Notes: generated by a model not told the origin, from the sequence alone. A stretch of DNA of 42,012 bases from Chitinophagaceae bacterium (GCA_020848815.1 JADLHL010000082.1:1-42012), one strand, 5' to 3'; positions 8,456 to 17,424 are shown, counted from the stretch's first letter. Numbers and translations are program-made.

Positions 8456-8926
8456 AATACCCATGCGGTAATTGTGCACCAACTGCCCTGCAGCGGCACG
8501 GTTAGAGTAGTTGCGTAGCAGGCCTTCCGTTTCAAAGCCGGCTTTTTCGTACAGGCGTTTGGCCCTGGGGTTGTCGTCATCTACATCCAGTTCGAGGCGG
8601 GTATAGCCAAGGCTTTTGCAAAAATGAATCGTTTCATGCATCAGCAGCAATCCAAAACCGTTACGTACATATGTTGGATGAATAGCTACAGCGCCGATGT
8701 AAGCAGCATGCGCCATGCGGTGCGTGTAGCCGCTTATTTTTACCATGCCCACTGCATGCCCGTTGATCTCGAAAATATACTTGACACCTTCGTTGAGCTG
8801 TGCTGCAAAAATGGGTTCAAACGCATCTTTACTCATGGGTTCGTACAAGAGGTACGGGTTGTTTTCCGGTAAAAAATAGAGGTCGTATACAAAACTAAAA
8901 TCGGCTACGGTTGCAGGTCGGAGCAT
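8447..8926 (-). CDS. GNAT family N-acetyltransferase
   Basis: This 159-residue single-domain acetyltransferase has the acetyl-CoA pyrophosphate-binding loop VRNGFG within AIHPTYVRNGFGLLLM (motif A). The strand VKYIFEINGHAVGMVKISG comes before it, and motif B is RLELDVDDDNPRAKRLYEKAGF. The substrate is unknown; the pattern resembles relatives acting on small amines or protein N-termini. It lies 39 bp downstream of lptC on the same strand and may be the last gene of the coaX-OMP-lptC unit, although it has no obvious functional link to it. Confidence 0.88.
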   Translation of the reverse strand: MLRPATVADFSFVYDLYFLPENNPYLLYEPMSKDAFEPIFAAQLNEGVKYIFEINGHAVGMVKISGYTHRMAHAAYIGAVAIHPTYVRNGFGLLLMHETIHFCKSLGYTRLELDVDDDNPRAKRLYEKAGFETEGLLRNYSNRAAAGQLVHNYRMGILL

Positions 8927-8965
8927 GTTGATTGTTTATCGCTTCAAAAAGCGGCAAATGTAAAG

Positions 8966-9589
8966 CTATTGAGGCTTGGCAACCGTTGGCTTACTGTTAA
9001 CTACAGGCTTCAAAGTATCCACTGGAGTGGCCGATGAATCGGCGGTTTCGCCCGGTAGCAGCACAGGGCCCACCACATTATCGATGGTGTATTTGCTAAA
9101 ATCACTTTTACTTCTAAAGCCTGTGCCACGCAGGTTTCGGGTAAGGCTGCGGATGTACACAGAATCATCAGTATAAAACAACTCTTCTGTTTGATTCCAC
9201 CATAGTGTTTGGCAAAGCAAAGTGTCGCCAACCATATTGTACACCACTACGCTGTCTTTCAAAAAAACTTTGTTGAGTCCTTCGTAGTAGCGGGCAAATT
9301 TTGCCGTCACTACATTCTGCAGCACTCTGAGGTCGTTATAAAAATCTACATGGATGGTGTTGGGAAAATCGACATACTGTGTATCTCCTTTTACCCGTTG
9401 CATAGTAGGTGCAGTAAGGTAAGCGGCCAGGTTAGCACTTCTGCTAAAAATGGCTTTGATGTTTTTCCCTTCTTCTACCTCTTGAACTTTTCGGGTAAGG
9501 GCGGTTACCTCCTGCACATTGTTTTCGCAGGCCGTTGCTATTACAATAGCACTACAAATGATTAACCAATATGCTTTGGAAGTTGCCAT
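8966..9589 (-). CDS. lptC: LPS export protein LptC-like lipoprotein
   Basis: This 207-residue lipoprotein has signal peptide residues 1-20 with a lipobox ending in Cys21 (IATAC). The body shows the LptC pattern of alternating beta strands, with VDFPNTIHVDFYNDL and AKFARYYEGLNKVFLKDSVVVYN typical of Bacteroidota LptC proteins. LptC takes LPS from the LptB2FG extractor and passes it to LptA across the periplasm. The last 30 residues are Pro/Thr/Val-rich and probably disordered. Gene order (coaX, outer-membrane protein, lptC) supports the call. Only 15 bp separate it from the preceding gene, so co-transcription is likely. Confidence 0.82.
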   Translation of the reverse strand: MATSKAYWLIICSAIVIATACENNVQEVTALTRKVQEVEEGKNIKAIFSRSANLAAYLTAPTMQRVKGDTQYVDFPNTIHVDFYNDLRVLQNVVTAKFARYYEGLNKVFLKDSVVVYNMVGDTLLCQTLWWNQTEELFYTDDSVYIRSLTRNLRGTGFRSKSDFSKYTIDNVVGPVLLPGETADSSATPVDTLKPVVNSKPTVAKPQ

Positions 9590-9604
9590 GCAGCAAAGTA
9601 ACCA

Positions 9605-10912
9605 TTAATCAAACTTCCGCTTCTGAAACCACAGGTCGCCGAGGCTGATACCAACGTTGAGGCGGAAAAAAGTTTCGCGGATGGGCACATCAGTATTCCC
9701 TCTCCTTCCGTATTCAAAAGAAGTATTAATAGCCGTGTACTGGTTAGAATACACATTGTACCGGCGAATGGGCAAACCCATACCGAAGGTTACACCCCAA
9801 ACGGGTAGCTGATTGCCCGCCACGGTTACCATGTCTTTACCGGTATAAAAACCAGCCCTGTATACCACTTTGCTAAAATAGCTTTTGCTGGTAGCAGCAG
9901 TTGGCGGTATAAAATGGCCGCCAAAACGAAGCATATTGGTATTGGCCAATTGGTCGGCACGACCGTAGAAGCGGAAGGTGCTCCAGTCAACTGTTTCGTA
10001 TTCGCCACCAAACAGCCAGCTGCCTTCTTTTTCGAAAGTAACACCCACTGAGTAACCTGCTGGCAATTCTATTTTTCCACTGTTGTCTTTTATATTTTCA
10101 ACCACGTCAAGAGAGTCGGTACCGGTATTGGCATTGTACACAAATGTTTGGCGAAGCAGGCTCTGGCTGGCATTTACACTGTTGCCCAAAAAGCCGTTTG
10201 CACCAACCCTTGCGTAAAAATCTTTACCCAACTTTAGCTTGTACTGAAAACCAGCATCGGCGCTAAACTTGCTGTAAGAAGTGTTGCTTTTTTGCATGGC
10301 GTTGAAGTAAAACACCGAATCGTTGGTGATGACTCTTTCTGTGCTCAGGTCTTGCTGGCCAAACAAAAAGCCGACGTTGATACCTGCAGAAAAACCACCT
10401 ACCCTATAGCCAGTGCCAATAAAGGCACGGTAGCTACCACCTTGCCCTTTGTAGCTGGTGAGTACACTATCAATGCCCGGCAATCGGCTGGCATCTGAAA
10501 TATTATAAGCCACACGGGTGTAAGGGCGCAGGCCAAAAGCCATGCCCCATTTGGTCATCCCTTTTTTATCTTTTGCCAAAGGCATACCAATAGCCACGTA
10601 GTTGAACAACAAGTAACCCGATTGAGATTTGAGGGTTTTGGTTGGGTTAATCAACGACCTTGATTCCATTTCGGCACCCACATCAAACGTTACGGTTTGC
10701 AGTTGGCTGTACGAAGCAGGGTTCATAAAATTGACCGCCTGATAATCGGCATAGGCTGCGGAAATGCCGCCCATAGCCCTGTTGGTTACATTGCGGGAAT
10801 TGTAGAGTTCACCCAGGCCGTAGCGGGAGTAGGGCGAATTAATTTGCGCCTTTGCCTGATAAAATAAAGAGATGGCAGACAAAACGGCCAATACTCGGAG
10901 CGGCTTAAACAT
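9605..10912 (-). CDS. Outer-membrane beta-barrel protein
   Basis: This 435-residue protein has signal peptide residues 1-22 (MFKPLRVLAVLSAIS...KAQ). The sequence INSPYSRYGLGELYNSRNVTNRAMGGISAAY follows, an opening common to a family of Bacteroidota outer-membrane proteins encoded next to coaX and lptC (from memory). The rest alternates hydrophobic and polar residues with many Gly/Tyr/Phe turns, as in FadL-like barrels. The exact role is unknown; its place beside lptC hints at outer-membrane assembly or transport. I use the ATG at 10912 because it starts a clean signal peptide; it overlaps the coaX 3' end by 8 bp, which indicates translational coupling. Longer starts up to 10963 are possible but add no plausible secretion signal. 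Confidence 0.83.
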   Translation of the reverse strand: MFKPLRVLAVLSAISLFYQAKAQINSPYSRYGLGELYNSRNVTNRAMGGISAAYADYQAVNFMNPASYSQLQTVTFDVGAEMESRSLINPTKTLKSQSGYLLFNYVAIGMPLAKDKKGMTKWGMAFGLRPYTRVAYNISDASRLPGIDSVLTSYKGQGGSYRAFIGTGYRVGGFSAGINVGFLFGQQDLSTERVITNDSVFYFNAMQKSNTSYSKFSADAGFQYKLKLGKDFYARVGANGFLGNSVNASQSLLRQTFVYNANTGTDSLDVVENIKDNSGKIELPAGYSVGVTFEKEGSWLFGGEYETVDWSTFRFYGRADQLANTNMLRFGGHFIPPTAATSKSYFSKVVYRAGFYTGKDMVTVAGNQLPVWGVTFGMGLPIRRYNVYSNQYTAINTSFEYGRRGNTDVPIRETFFRLNVGISLGDLWFQKRKFD

Positions 10913-11642
10913 TGAGGTCACAAATTGCATAAAGTCCTTTAAACAATAAATCGGGGTCGGCAAATATCAAGTTTTTGAGGTGGGGGGCCAAATGCACTAA
11001 ATCACCCCCGGTTAAAAGCACGTTAAATGCCCCGTACTTCTGTTTGTAAGCATCTATAAACCCATCTATTTCTATGGCCAACCCAAGCACCACGCCACTT
11101 TGAATGTTGGTTTTGGTATCGTAGCCCACCAGCGGCACGTTCCACTCGGGGTCTACAATGGGTAGTTTGGCGGTAAATGAATTGAGGGCTTTCATCCGCA
11201 TCACCATGCCGGGGCTAATACCACCGCCCAAAAATTCGTTCCGCACATTTACAAAGTTGTAGGTAACCGCAGAGCCGAGACCTATCACCAGGTTGTTTTG
11301 GCCGGGGTGCATTTGTACAGCAGCCGCACAAAGTGCTAAGCGGTCGGCACCAATTGTTTCTGGCTTGCCCACGGGGGTTGCAAAAGGCAGTTTGCTGTTT
11401 GCCTGCAAAATATGGGCCTCGGTATGCTGGTGTAGCAGGTCTTCAATGCTTTTGTGGTGATTGATGACAGAAGACAGAATGCTGCATTCCGGCTGCCATT
11501 GGCGCAGCAGGCTTTCCATGCCGCTTGCTAAATCATCGTCGAAATAGTGAACATCCACCAGCTGTTGCTGATGAAAAAGGGCAGCCTTTTGTCGGGTATT
11601 GCCAAAGTCAATACAAAGCGTTTTGCGAAGCCTGATGGGCAT
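10905..11642 (-). CDS. coaX: Type III pantothenate kinase
   Basis: This 245-residue protein of the ASKHA fold phosphorylates pantothenate, the first step of coenzyme A synthesis. Seen: the phosphate-1 loop CIDFGNTRQK (residues 10-19), the conserved GADR (98-101), GGGISPG and a C-terminal LTGGDL. The segment that reads DAGTAxT in most CoaX proteins is here GLGSAVT (121-127), so the conserved Asp is missing. I start at the ATG at 11642; the longer frame begins with TTG at 11663, inside the -7 box of a very good promoter. It is the first gene of the unit with the outer-membrane protein and lptC. Confidence 0.88.
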   Translation of the reverse strand: MPIRLRKTLCIDFGNTRQKAALFHQQQLVDVHYFDDDLASGMESLLRQWQPECSILSSVINHHKSIEDLLHQHTEAHILQANSKLPFATPVGKPETIGADRLALCAAAVQMHPGQNNLVIGLGSAVTYNFVNVRNEFLGGGISPGMVMRMKALNSFTAKLPIVDPEWNVPLVGYDTKTNIQSGVVLGLAIEIDGFIDAYKQKYGAFNVLLTGGDLVHLAPHLKNLIFADPDLLFKGLYAICDLNV

Positions 11643-11660
11643 AAAAACATGAATTGGCTT

Positions 11661-11691
11661 CAAACCTATCGGAAAACATCAGCATTGCAAA
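11661..11691 (-). promoter_or_regulatory. Promoter of the coaX-OMP-lptC unit
   Basis: The minus strand has TTTG (11688-11691), a 19-bp spacer and TAGGTTTG (11661-11668), both full matches to the Bacteroidota consensus. The leader to the ATG at 11642 would be about 13 nt. Confidence 0.75.
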
Positions 11692-11698
11692 CTGTATA

Positions 11699-11728
11699 CA
11701 AAAAATCAGCCCCAGTAGAAACTGGGGC
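11699..11728 (-). terminator. Terminator upstream of coaX
   Basis: GCCCCAGT (11709-11716) pairs with ACTGGGGC (11721-11728) around an AGAA loop. On the minus strand a TTTTTT tract (11700-11705) follows after three bases. It can end transcripts from the DUF937 gene or from an unrecognised RNA between 12003 and 11729, just before the coaX promoter. Confidence 0.6.
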
Positions 11729-11749
11729 CTCAACCAAAACTAACTGCTT

Positions 11750-11803
11750 ATGAGAAAAAAATTAATTCGCTTGTTTGTATCAGTAAGACGTTGTGCGTGT
11801 TAG
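11750..11803 (+). CDS. Possible 17-residue peptide ending in RRCAC
   Basis: An ATG at 11750 opens a short frame, MRKKLIRLFVSVRRCAC, closed by TAG. It follows the hairpin at 11709-11728. The peptide is strongly basic and ends Cys-Ala-Cys, which recalls amino-acid-dependent leader peptides. However, no same-strand gene follows: the next + gene starts at 13976. It could be an orphaned leader, a conserved micropeptide or chance. The rest of the gap 11643-12003 shows only the coaX promoter, the terminator and AT-rich sequence. Confidence 0.25.
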   Translation: MRKKLIRLFVSVRRCAC

Positions 11804-12003
11804 AAAGTTACCTGTGAGTGCTGTTAAAAATTTCAAAACCTCTTTATCTGTTCGGAACTCTAATTTACTATTTCCCGTTCACAAAACAAAGTACTGAAAT
11901 CTGGCACTAATAAATCATGATTTTAGTTCTGATTAACCGTGATTTAACACAGGTCTGCCAATGTTTTTGCAAGGCTTAACAGGCTGCTGATACAACTGTG
12001 ACA

Positions 12004-12588
12004 TTACTTGCCAAAAAATCCCTGAATCATGTCCATCAATCCGCCACCAGCATTGCCTGGCTGCTGCTCATTGTTCCCTTTAACCTGATTGATGATATTA
12101 TTGAGGTCGAATCCGCCACCACCACTATTGCCGCCGCCGGTAAACTGACTGATAAGATTGCCAATATCTAACCCGCCTTGCTGGCCACCACCGGTGAGGC
12201 TACCAATAAGGCTGCTGATATTAAAGCCGCTGTCTTCGGGTGCAGTGCTGTTAGTACGTTTTACCAAAGTCTGCATAATCATGGGCAGCAATGAACCTGC
12301 AATACCTTTAGCCGTATTGCCATCAATGCCCAGTTTGCTGGTAATATTCTCTACAAACGAGCCCTGTGCCTGCTGGGCCAGTGGGTTGCTCATTACATTG
12401 TCTTCCTGCTGAAAAAGACCCATGAGTTCCTGTACATTGCCATTGGCAATGGCTTGCTGCAAAGTGCCGGCAACTGCATAGCTGGCCTCACTCATTACGG
12501 CATTGTTGTGTTCGTTGGGCACGGCAGGGTTTTGTACCACTTCGTTTTCGCCGTACTCTTTTACCATTTGCAATAGTTGATCTAACAT
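12004..12588 (-). CDS. DUF937 domain-containing protein
   Basis: This 194-residue protein begins MLDQLLQMVKEYGENEV. Its first 130 residues match the DUF937 pattern of helices, with VAGTLQQAIANGNVQELMGLF and ITSKLGIDGNTAKGIAGSLLPMIMQTLVKR. The C-terminal 60 residues are Gly/Asn/Gln-rich repeats (SLTGGGQQGG, FTGGGNSGGGG) with short hydrophobic helices between them. The function of the family is unknown. There is no signal peptide. The frame is open upstream to 12711, but that part overlaps the prfA terminator, so the ATG at 12588 is preferred. Confidence 0.8.
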   Translation of the reverse strand: MLDQLLQMVKEYGENEVVQNPAVPNEHNNAVMSEASYAVAGTLQQAIANGNVQELMGLFQQEDNVMSNPLAQQAQGSFVENITSKLGIDGNTAKGIAGSLLPMIMQTLVKRTNSTAPEDSGFNISSLIGSLTGGGQQGGLDIGNLISQFTGGGNSGGGGFDLNNIINQVKGNNEQQPGNAGGGLMDMIQGFFGK

Positions 12589-12683
12589 AGAATATAGTTT
12601 GAGGGTAAGATAATAGCAAAAGCCGGCGTTGAATAAAAAGCTGCAAGGAAAATTATGTTGGCAGCGGTTTTCTAACAGTGATG

Positions 12684-12727
12684 AATAAAAAAATGGTTGC
12701 TGCGAGGCCAAAACTCACAGCAACCAT
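12684..12727 (-). terminator. Terminator of prfA
   Basis: ATGGTTGCTGCGAG (12693-12706) pairs with CTCACAGCAACCAT (12714-12727) over 14 positions with one G-U pair and a 7-nt loop. On the minus strand TTTTTTT follows. Confidence 0.88.
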
Positions 12728-12748
12728 TCGGCGTCGTATGGGATATAA

Positions 12749-13813
12749 TTATTGCATATTCGCCATTTTCTCTGTGTTTTCTGCCAATTGCAGGGCTTCA
12801 ATAAACTCATCAATCTCACCACTCATTACAGTGTCAAGGTTGTACACAGTGAGGCCAATCCGGTGGTCGGTTACTCTGCCCTGCGGATAGTTGTAGGTAC
12901 GAATTTTAGCACTTCTGTCGCCGGTGCTTACCAGCGTTTTCCGCTGGCGGGCTATTTCTTCTTCGTGCTTGCGTACCTGCTCTTCGTACAATCGGGTACG
13001 CAGCATGGTCATAGCTTTTTCGCGGTTGCCCAGCTGGCTGCGTTCTGTTTGGCAGATTACAACAGTGCCCGTAGGTATGTGCGTTAGCATCACCTTGGTT
13101 TCAACCTTGTTTACGTTTTGGCCACCAGCACCACCGCTACGGGAGGTTTCCATTTTTACATCTGCCGGGTTCAGTTCAAAATCTACTTCTTCTGCTTCGG
13201 GCATTACTGCCACAGTAGCTGCCGAAGTATGCACCCTGCCTTGTGTTTCTGTAGCAGGTACCCGCTGCACCCGGTGCACCCCGCTTTCAAACTTAAGGGT
13301 GCCATATACATCTTCGCCTTCAACTTCTACCACCACTTCTTTGTAGCCGCCCACGGTGCCTTCGCTTTCGCTTACCAAAGCCGTTTTCCAGCCTTTTTTG
13401 TTGCAGTAGCGCAGGTACATTTCCAACAGGTTGCCAGCAAATAAACTGGCTTCATCGCCACCTGTACCGGCACGTATTTCCAAAATGGCATTTTTATCAT
13501 CCTGCGGGTCTTTGGGTATCAGCAGTTTTTTCAGGATGGCTTCCAACGTTTCGAAACGCTCAGTTAATACAGGCAATTCTTCTTTAGCCAGTTCCCGCAT
13601 GTCGGCATCGTCGCCAGCCAATAATTCTTTGCTGAATTCGAGGTCGGCCAGCACTTTTTTATACTCCTCAAAAGGTTGCACAATTTTTTCTAACTGGCGG
13701 TATTCTTTGCTCAGTGTACCAAACTCCTTTTGGTTGCTCACCACTTCGGGGTTGGTAAGGGCTACACCTACCTGTTCAAATCTTGCCTTTATGGCTTCCA
13801 GTTTATCAATCAT
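12749..13813 (-). CDS. prfA: Peptide chain release factor 1
   Basis: This 354-residue class I release factor recognises UAA and UAG and triggers peptide release. The stop-codon recognition motif is PAT (186-188), which identifies RF1 rather than RF2. The catalytic GGQ motif (230-232, in [13 protein letters not shown]) is intact; its Gln is normally methylated by PrmC. Family length is about 355-360 residues. I start at [12 protein letters not shown] (13813), the conserved N-terminus, not at the upstream ATG at 13849. It is a single-gene unit ended by the strong hairpin at 12684-12727. Confidence 0.97.
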   Translation of the reverse strand: MIDKLEAIKARFEQVGVALTNPEVVSNQKEFGTLSKEYRQLEKIVQPFEEYKKVLADLEFSKELLAGDDADMRELAKEELPVLTERFETLEAILKKLLIPKDPQDDKNAILEIRAGTGGDEASLFAGNLLEMYLRYCNKKGWKTALVSESEGTVGGYKEVVVEVEGEDVYGTLKFESGVHRVQRVPATETQGRVHTSAATVAVMPEAEEVDFELNPADVKMETSRSGGAGGQNVNKVETKVMLTHIPTGTVVICQTERSQLGNREKAMTMLRTRLYEEQVRKHEEEIARQRKTLVSTGDRSAKIRTYNYPQGRVTDHRIGLTVYNLDTVMSGEIDEFIEALQLAENTEKMANMQ

Positions 13814-13975
13814 ATCAGAAAAATCCTTTTGGGGCGGCGAAGGTAACAAACCCTTGTTAGTTGTACCCTACACAATCTTTTTGCAAAACCATAACCAATC
13901 AGGAGTTAGGCTTTTTGATTTCATTAGTAAACGAATGTTTTCTCCGGCATTCCATATGTGCAAAATCATAATACT

Positions 13976-14395
13976 ATGCGCAGTACATTTTTTACCCCCC
14001 ACCGATTGGCTTTGATGGCAATGATGTTTGTAGCAACTGCTGTGCAAGCCCAGTACCGTGACCGAGATGATGACCGGTACGACCGCGACGACCGCTATGA
14101 AAGACGCTACGATGACCGCGACAGGATTGACGATAACCGAAGCCGAAACATGTATCCGGTAAGGCAGCGGCCCAATGCACCTTATGTACGGCCTACGCTT
14201 CGCCCATCGGGCATGCACATTTGGATAGATGCAGAATGGATTTGGCGCAATGGCCGCTATGCATACCAGCCCGGCTACTGGACCGTGCCCCGCAAGCACA
14301 TGCAATATGTACCCGGCTACTGGCACCGCAGCCGTGGTGGTTGGATATGGGTACAAGGCTACTGGACGGGTGGCCGTGGCAGAGGCAGATGGTAA
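13976..14395 (+). CDS. Secreted WXXGXW-repeat protein
   Basis: This 139-residue protein has a signal peptide (about 1-25, ending VQAQ) and an extremely charged Asp/Arg/Tyr-rich segment (26-60). The C-terminus carries aromatic repeats built on YQPGYW, YVPGYW and WVQGYW, as in the YXWQXPGXW/BcpO-related family. The last residues are RGRGRW. It should be periplasmic or outer-membrane-associated; the function of the family is not established. The start is ATG at 13976, because the longer frame starts with GTG and would spoil the signal peptide. It converges with the caspase-like gene, with a hairpin between them. Confidence 0.8.
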   Translation: MRSTFFTPHRLALMAMMFVATAVQAQYRDRDDDRYDRDDRYERRYDDRDRIDDNRSRNMYPVRQRPNAPYVRPTLRPSGMHIWIDAEWIWRNGRYAYQPGYWTVPRKHMQYVPGYWHRSRGGWIWVQGYWTGGRGRGRW

Positions 14396-14413
14396 TGAGC
14401 TGATGCCTAAAGC

Positions 14414-14444
14414 AAACCGGGCCGACGCAATGTCGGCCCGGTTT
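14414..14444. terminator. Bidirectional hairpin between convergent genes
   Basis: AAACCGGGCCGAC (14414-14426) and GTCGGCCCGGTTT (14432-14444) form a perfect 13-bp stem with a 5-nt loop. The U-tracts are short on both strands, but the position between two stop codons fits termination. Confidence 0.65.
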
Positions 14445-14462
14445 GTATGGATGTGAAAGATA

Positions 14463-15812
14463 TTAGTTGATTCTAAAAATCGGATGCTGCACACAGGGTT
14501 TCTGCCCTACCGTGGGAATATCGCAAATGGTATTGTTGGCTTTTAGGATGGTTTGCTTTTGAGCGTCTTTAATAATCTGATCCCAGGTAACGCCCCGCAT
14601 GGCATTGAAAGGGCTCAGCGAACGATCGAGTGCCGCTTTAAAATTGTAAGAAAAGAAGCCGCCATACGCCATGTTGCCTGCCGCCAGTTCGCCTTTTGAA
14701 GCTGCCGTCATAAGAATGGAAACGGGTTTAGCTGGCATAAATAAAGCCTGACAAGTGTTTTTATCCCACGGTACGCCGGAGTTTCTGGTACGTGTAACAT
14801 CCGCCATGGTAGGAGCAATGGCCGATGGGTCGCTGTTGCAGCAATCACTCATCACCAGGTTTACCCTGGCACCTTTTGCTTTTATCATACTGTAAATGAT
14901 TTCCATGTTTAGCGAGTTTTCTTTCAGAGGTTCAAAGCTGGCCTGCCGCAATACAAGGTGTGGAAACTGGTGCTGATCCTGCGGGTTGCTAAATCCATGA
15001 CCGGTGTAATAAAACACAACAATGTCTTTGGGAGATGGACGCAATGCCTGAATAGCAGCTTCTACATTTTTCTTGTTGTAGCTGGGGCCAAACACGGCGG
15101 TTTCTTTAAAGCCAATGCCCATGAACTGGGCTAACTCCCGGTAATTTTTGGTTACCCGTACCCGGTCTTTTTCACAGGTAGGCCCTATTTCTTCATCCTG
15201 CGTATCGGCCACTACCAGCAGGTGCAGGGTGGTGCCTAACTGATCGGGGCGCAATGGCCTTACAGAAACATTGAACAAACTGGTATAAAATTCTTCGTCT
15301 TTATTAAAAAACTGAGATACCAATTCTTCTGTCAGGTCTTCGTCTGTAATCAATGAAGCGCCTTCATATTCCAGTACTTGTATCTGGTCATCTTCGTCGT
15401 GTATCAAATCGCCCCTGAATACTTTCCATGGCACAAAAAAGCCTTCTTCATCTTCAAAAAAACCAAATGCATCCAGCGCATATTTTTCTTGCATATTGCC
15501 CCTTACCATTTGCGGGTTTTCGCCTTGCAGCAACATGTAAGTAGTATCTCTTTCATTTCTCGACTGTGCCTTAAATGTTTCAATGGCCTCGGTCAAATCC
15601 ATATCAACTACCGCATCTTGATTGCCTTTACTATCCGTAAAGTGTACCCGTACAAAACCGGTACCATCATCGAACCGAACAATGAACGCTTCATGCATTT
15701 GGGGCTCGCCGGTTGCGGCATTAAATGATTCGTAACTGCACCGGTAAATGGATTGGCTGAAAGCAGAAAATGCTCCAAAAAGACATAGCAAAAGAAGTGA
15801 GTAAAAACGCAT
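14463..15812 (-). CDS. Secreted caspase-like (peptidase C14) protein
   Basis: This 449-residue protein has a signal peptide (1-19, ending AFSQ), a novel N-terminal region of about 170 residues, and a caspase-like p20 domain from about 190. The catalytic His272 lies in VVFYYTGHGFS and the Cys dyad partner in VMSDCCNSD (Cys324/325). LHLLVVADTQDEEIGPTCEKD is the first strand of the domain. Family knowledge: bacterial C14 peptidases cleave after basic or acidic residues and work in stress, signalling or defence. Here the signal peptide puts it in the periplasm or outside, and no CHAT, TPR or effector fusion is present. The last 20 residues are not a T9SS sorting domain. It is divergent from the TPR membrane protein gene across a 190-bp gap. 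Confidence 0.85.
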   Translation of the reverse strand: MRFYSLLLLCLFGAFSAFSQSIYRCSYESFNAATGEPQMHEAFIVRFDDGTGFVRVHFTDSKGNQDAVVDMDLTEAIETFKAQSRNERDTTYMLLQGENPQMVRGNMQEKYALDAFGFFEDEEGFFVPWKVFRGDLIHDEDDQIQVLEYEGASLITDEDLTEELVSQFFNKDEEFYTSLFNVSVRPLRPDQLGTTLHLLVVADTQDEEIGPTCEKDRVRVTKNYRELAQFMGIGFKETAVFGPSYNKKNVEAAIQALRPSPKDIVVFYYTGHGFSNPQDQHQFPHLVLRQASFEPLKENSLNMEIIYSMIKAKGARVNLVMSDCCNSDPSAIAPTMADVTRTRNSGVPWDKNTCQALFMPAKPVSILMTAASKGELAAGNMAYGGFFSYNFKAALDRSLSPFNAMRGVTWDQIIKDAQKQTILKANNTICDIPTVGQKPCVQHPIFRIN

Positions 15813-16002
15813 ACCAGAGGGTTTGAAGAGGGGGTAAAAATGAATCTAACGCATCAAGTTACTTTTGAATGTACGGCACATTTTTGGCTTTAGCAAGTTC
15901 TGCGTTTGCTTGTATAATATTGCAAATAAGAAAAATCTGACAATGTCCGTTTTGGAATGCCGGCATTGCCACTTACATTCACGCAACACTGCTCTATACA
16001 AC

Positions 16003-17424
16003 ATGCAAATACTTTTCAGTATCCGTTCATTTTTTATATTATTCCTCATCGTTATGTGTGCAGGCACGGCCTTTACCCAACGGCAAAAGGAAGACAGCCT
16101 GCGAAAATTACTGGCTAAGCCAGCAGCTGATACGCATACCGTAATACGCCAATGGCAGCTGGCCGACCAAATGAATAAACACACCCCCGACACAGCTTTG
16201 TATCTGGCTCAGCGGGCTCTATCGCTGGCACAGCAGTTGGGTTATACAGAAGGCGAATCAAGATCGCTGGGGGTACTGGCCAATACTCTGATCAAATTGG
16301 GCAACTATCCCACTGCATTGGATTATTACCTCCGAAAATTACAAATTGAAGAAACGAGAAACATGCCCCGCAACCTGGCAAGTGTGGTTATGAATATCGG
16401 GGTAGTTTACATGTTTCAGCAAGAGTACAGAGAGGCATTGCGCTACTATTTGCGGGCCGATTCTTTAATCGAAAAGTTTAGTTTGAATGACATACGATAC
16501 AACAGTGCACTCAACATTGGCGACCTCTATGATCGTATGCAAATCAACGATTCGGCTTATCTGTTTTTCAGTAAGTCGCTCATGCTGGCAACAGCAGCAT
16601 CGGACAGTGCCTTTATGGCTACCTCTATGGTAGGGCTTGGCCATAGCACCCAAAAACAACAACAATACGACAGGGCTGCACAATATTATTATACTGCCAT
16701 ACCCATGTTGCAAAATGCCAGCGACAACGACTTGCTTTGCGAAGCATACCTGGGCCTGGCACGCTTATTTCAGCGGTTGCAGCGCAGCGATTCGGCTATT
16801 TATTTTGCCACACAATCTTTTGAGCTGGCACAAAAAGTAAACTTCCCTTCCCGTGCTCTCGACGCTGCACAAATGCTAACTGCGTTATACAAAAACAATC
16901 AACGTCCGGATAGTGCTTTTGCCTTTTTAGAAAGAGCCACCATACTAAGTGATTCTATCAATAGCCGGCAGCGGGTAAGGCAAATGGAAATGCTCTCGAC
17001 CAACGAGCAACTACGCCAGCAAGAAGCAGCCATCAACCGCATGAAAGCTCAGGAAGAAAGATCGAAACAACTGCAATACCTGTTCATCAGCATTTTTATT
17101 CCACTGGTATTTTTATGCACGTTCTTTTTGAGCAAGCGAAAAATACATACCCGTGTTATCCGCTTCATGGGTATTATCTCACTACTCATATTGTTCGAAT
17201 TTCTAACGCTGTTGCTACATCCGCTGGTAGCTGAGCTTACCCATCACAATCCGGTGTATGAGTTACTCATTTTTGTCAGCATAGCATCGTTGCTTATACC
17301 TGCTCACCACCGGCTGGAGCATTGGATAATTGAAAAGCTTACCAACCGGCCGGCAGGCACCATACCCGCTTACATGGTACGGCTGAAAACACTTCGGCTG
17401 AAAATAAAAAAGCCGGCTCCGTAA
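16003..17424 (+). CDS. TPR-repeat membrane protein
   Basis: This 473-residue protein has an N-terminal signal segment (1-26, ending GTAFTQ) and at least six TPR-like repeats from 45 to 330 (for example LGNYPTALDYYLRKL, QQEYREALRYYLRAD, QQYDRAAQYYYTAI). A coiled coil (345-380) and three C-terminal transmembrane helices follow. The layout is that of Bacteroidota TPR sensor proteins, but the histidine-kinase or LuxR domain normally found after the membrane segment is missing; it ends about 35 residues after the last helix. It may sense periplasmic proteins and pass the signal through a partner. The start at ATG 16003 gives a clean signal peptide. Its stop codon lies in the loop of the terminator hairpin. 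Confidence 0.75.
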   Translation: MQILFSIRSFFILFLIVMCAGTAFTQRQKEDSLRKLLAKPAADTHTVIRQWQLADQMNKHTPDTALYLAQRALSLAQQLGYTEGESRSLGVLANTLIKLGNYPTALDYYLRKLQIEETRNMPRNLASVVMNIGVVYMFQQEYREALRYYLRADSLIEKFSLNDIRYNSALNIGDLYDRMQINDSAYLFFSKSLMLATAASDSAFMATSMVGLGHSTQKQQQYDRAAQYYYTAIPMLQNASDNDLLCEAYLGLARLFQRLQRSDSAIYFATQSFELAQKVNFPSRALDAAQMLTALYKNNQRPDSAFAFLERATILSDSINSRQRVRQMEMLSTNEQLRQQEAAINRMKAQEERSKQLQYLFISIFIPLVFLCTFFLSKRKIHTRVIRFMGIISLLILFEFLTLLLHPLVAELTHHNPVYELLIFVSIASLLIPAHHRLEHWIIEKLTNRPAGTIPAYMVRLKTLRLKIKKPAP

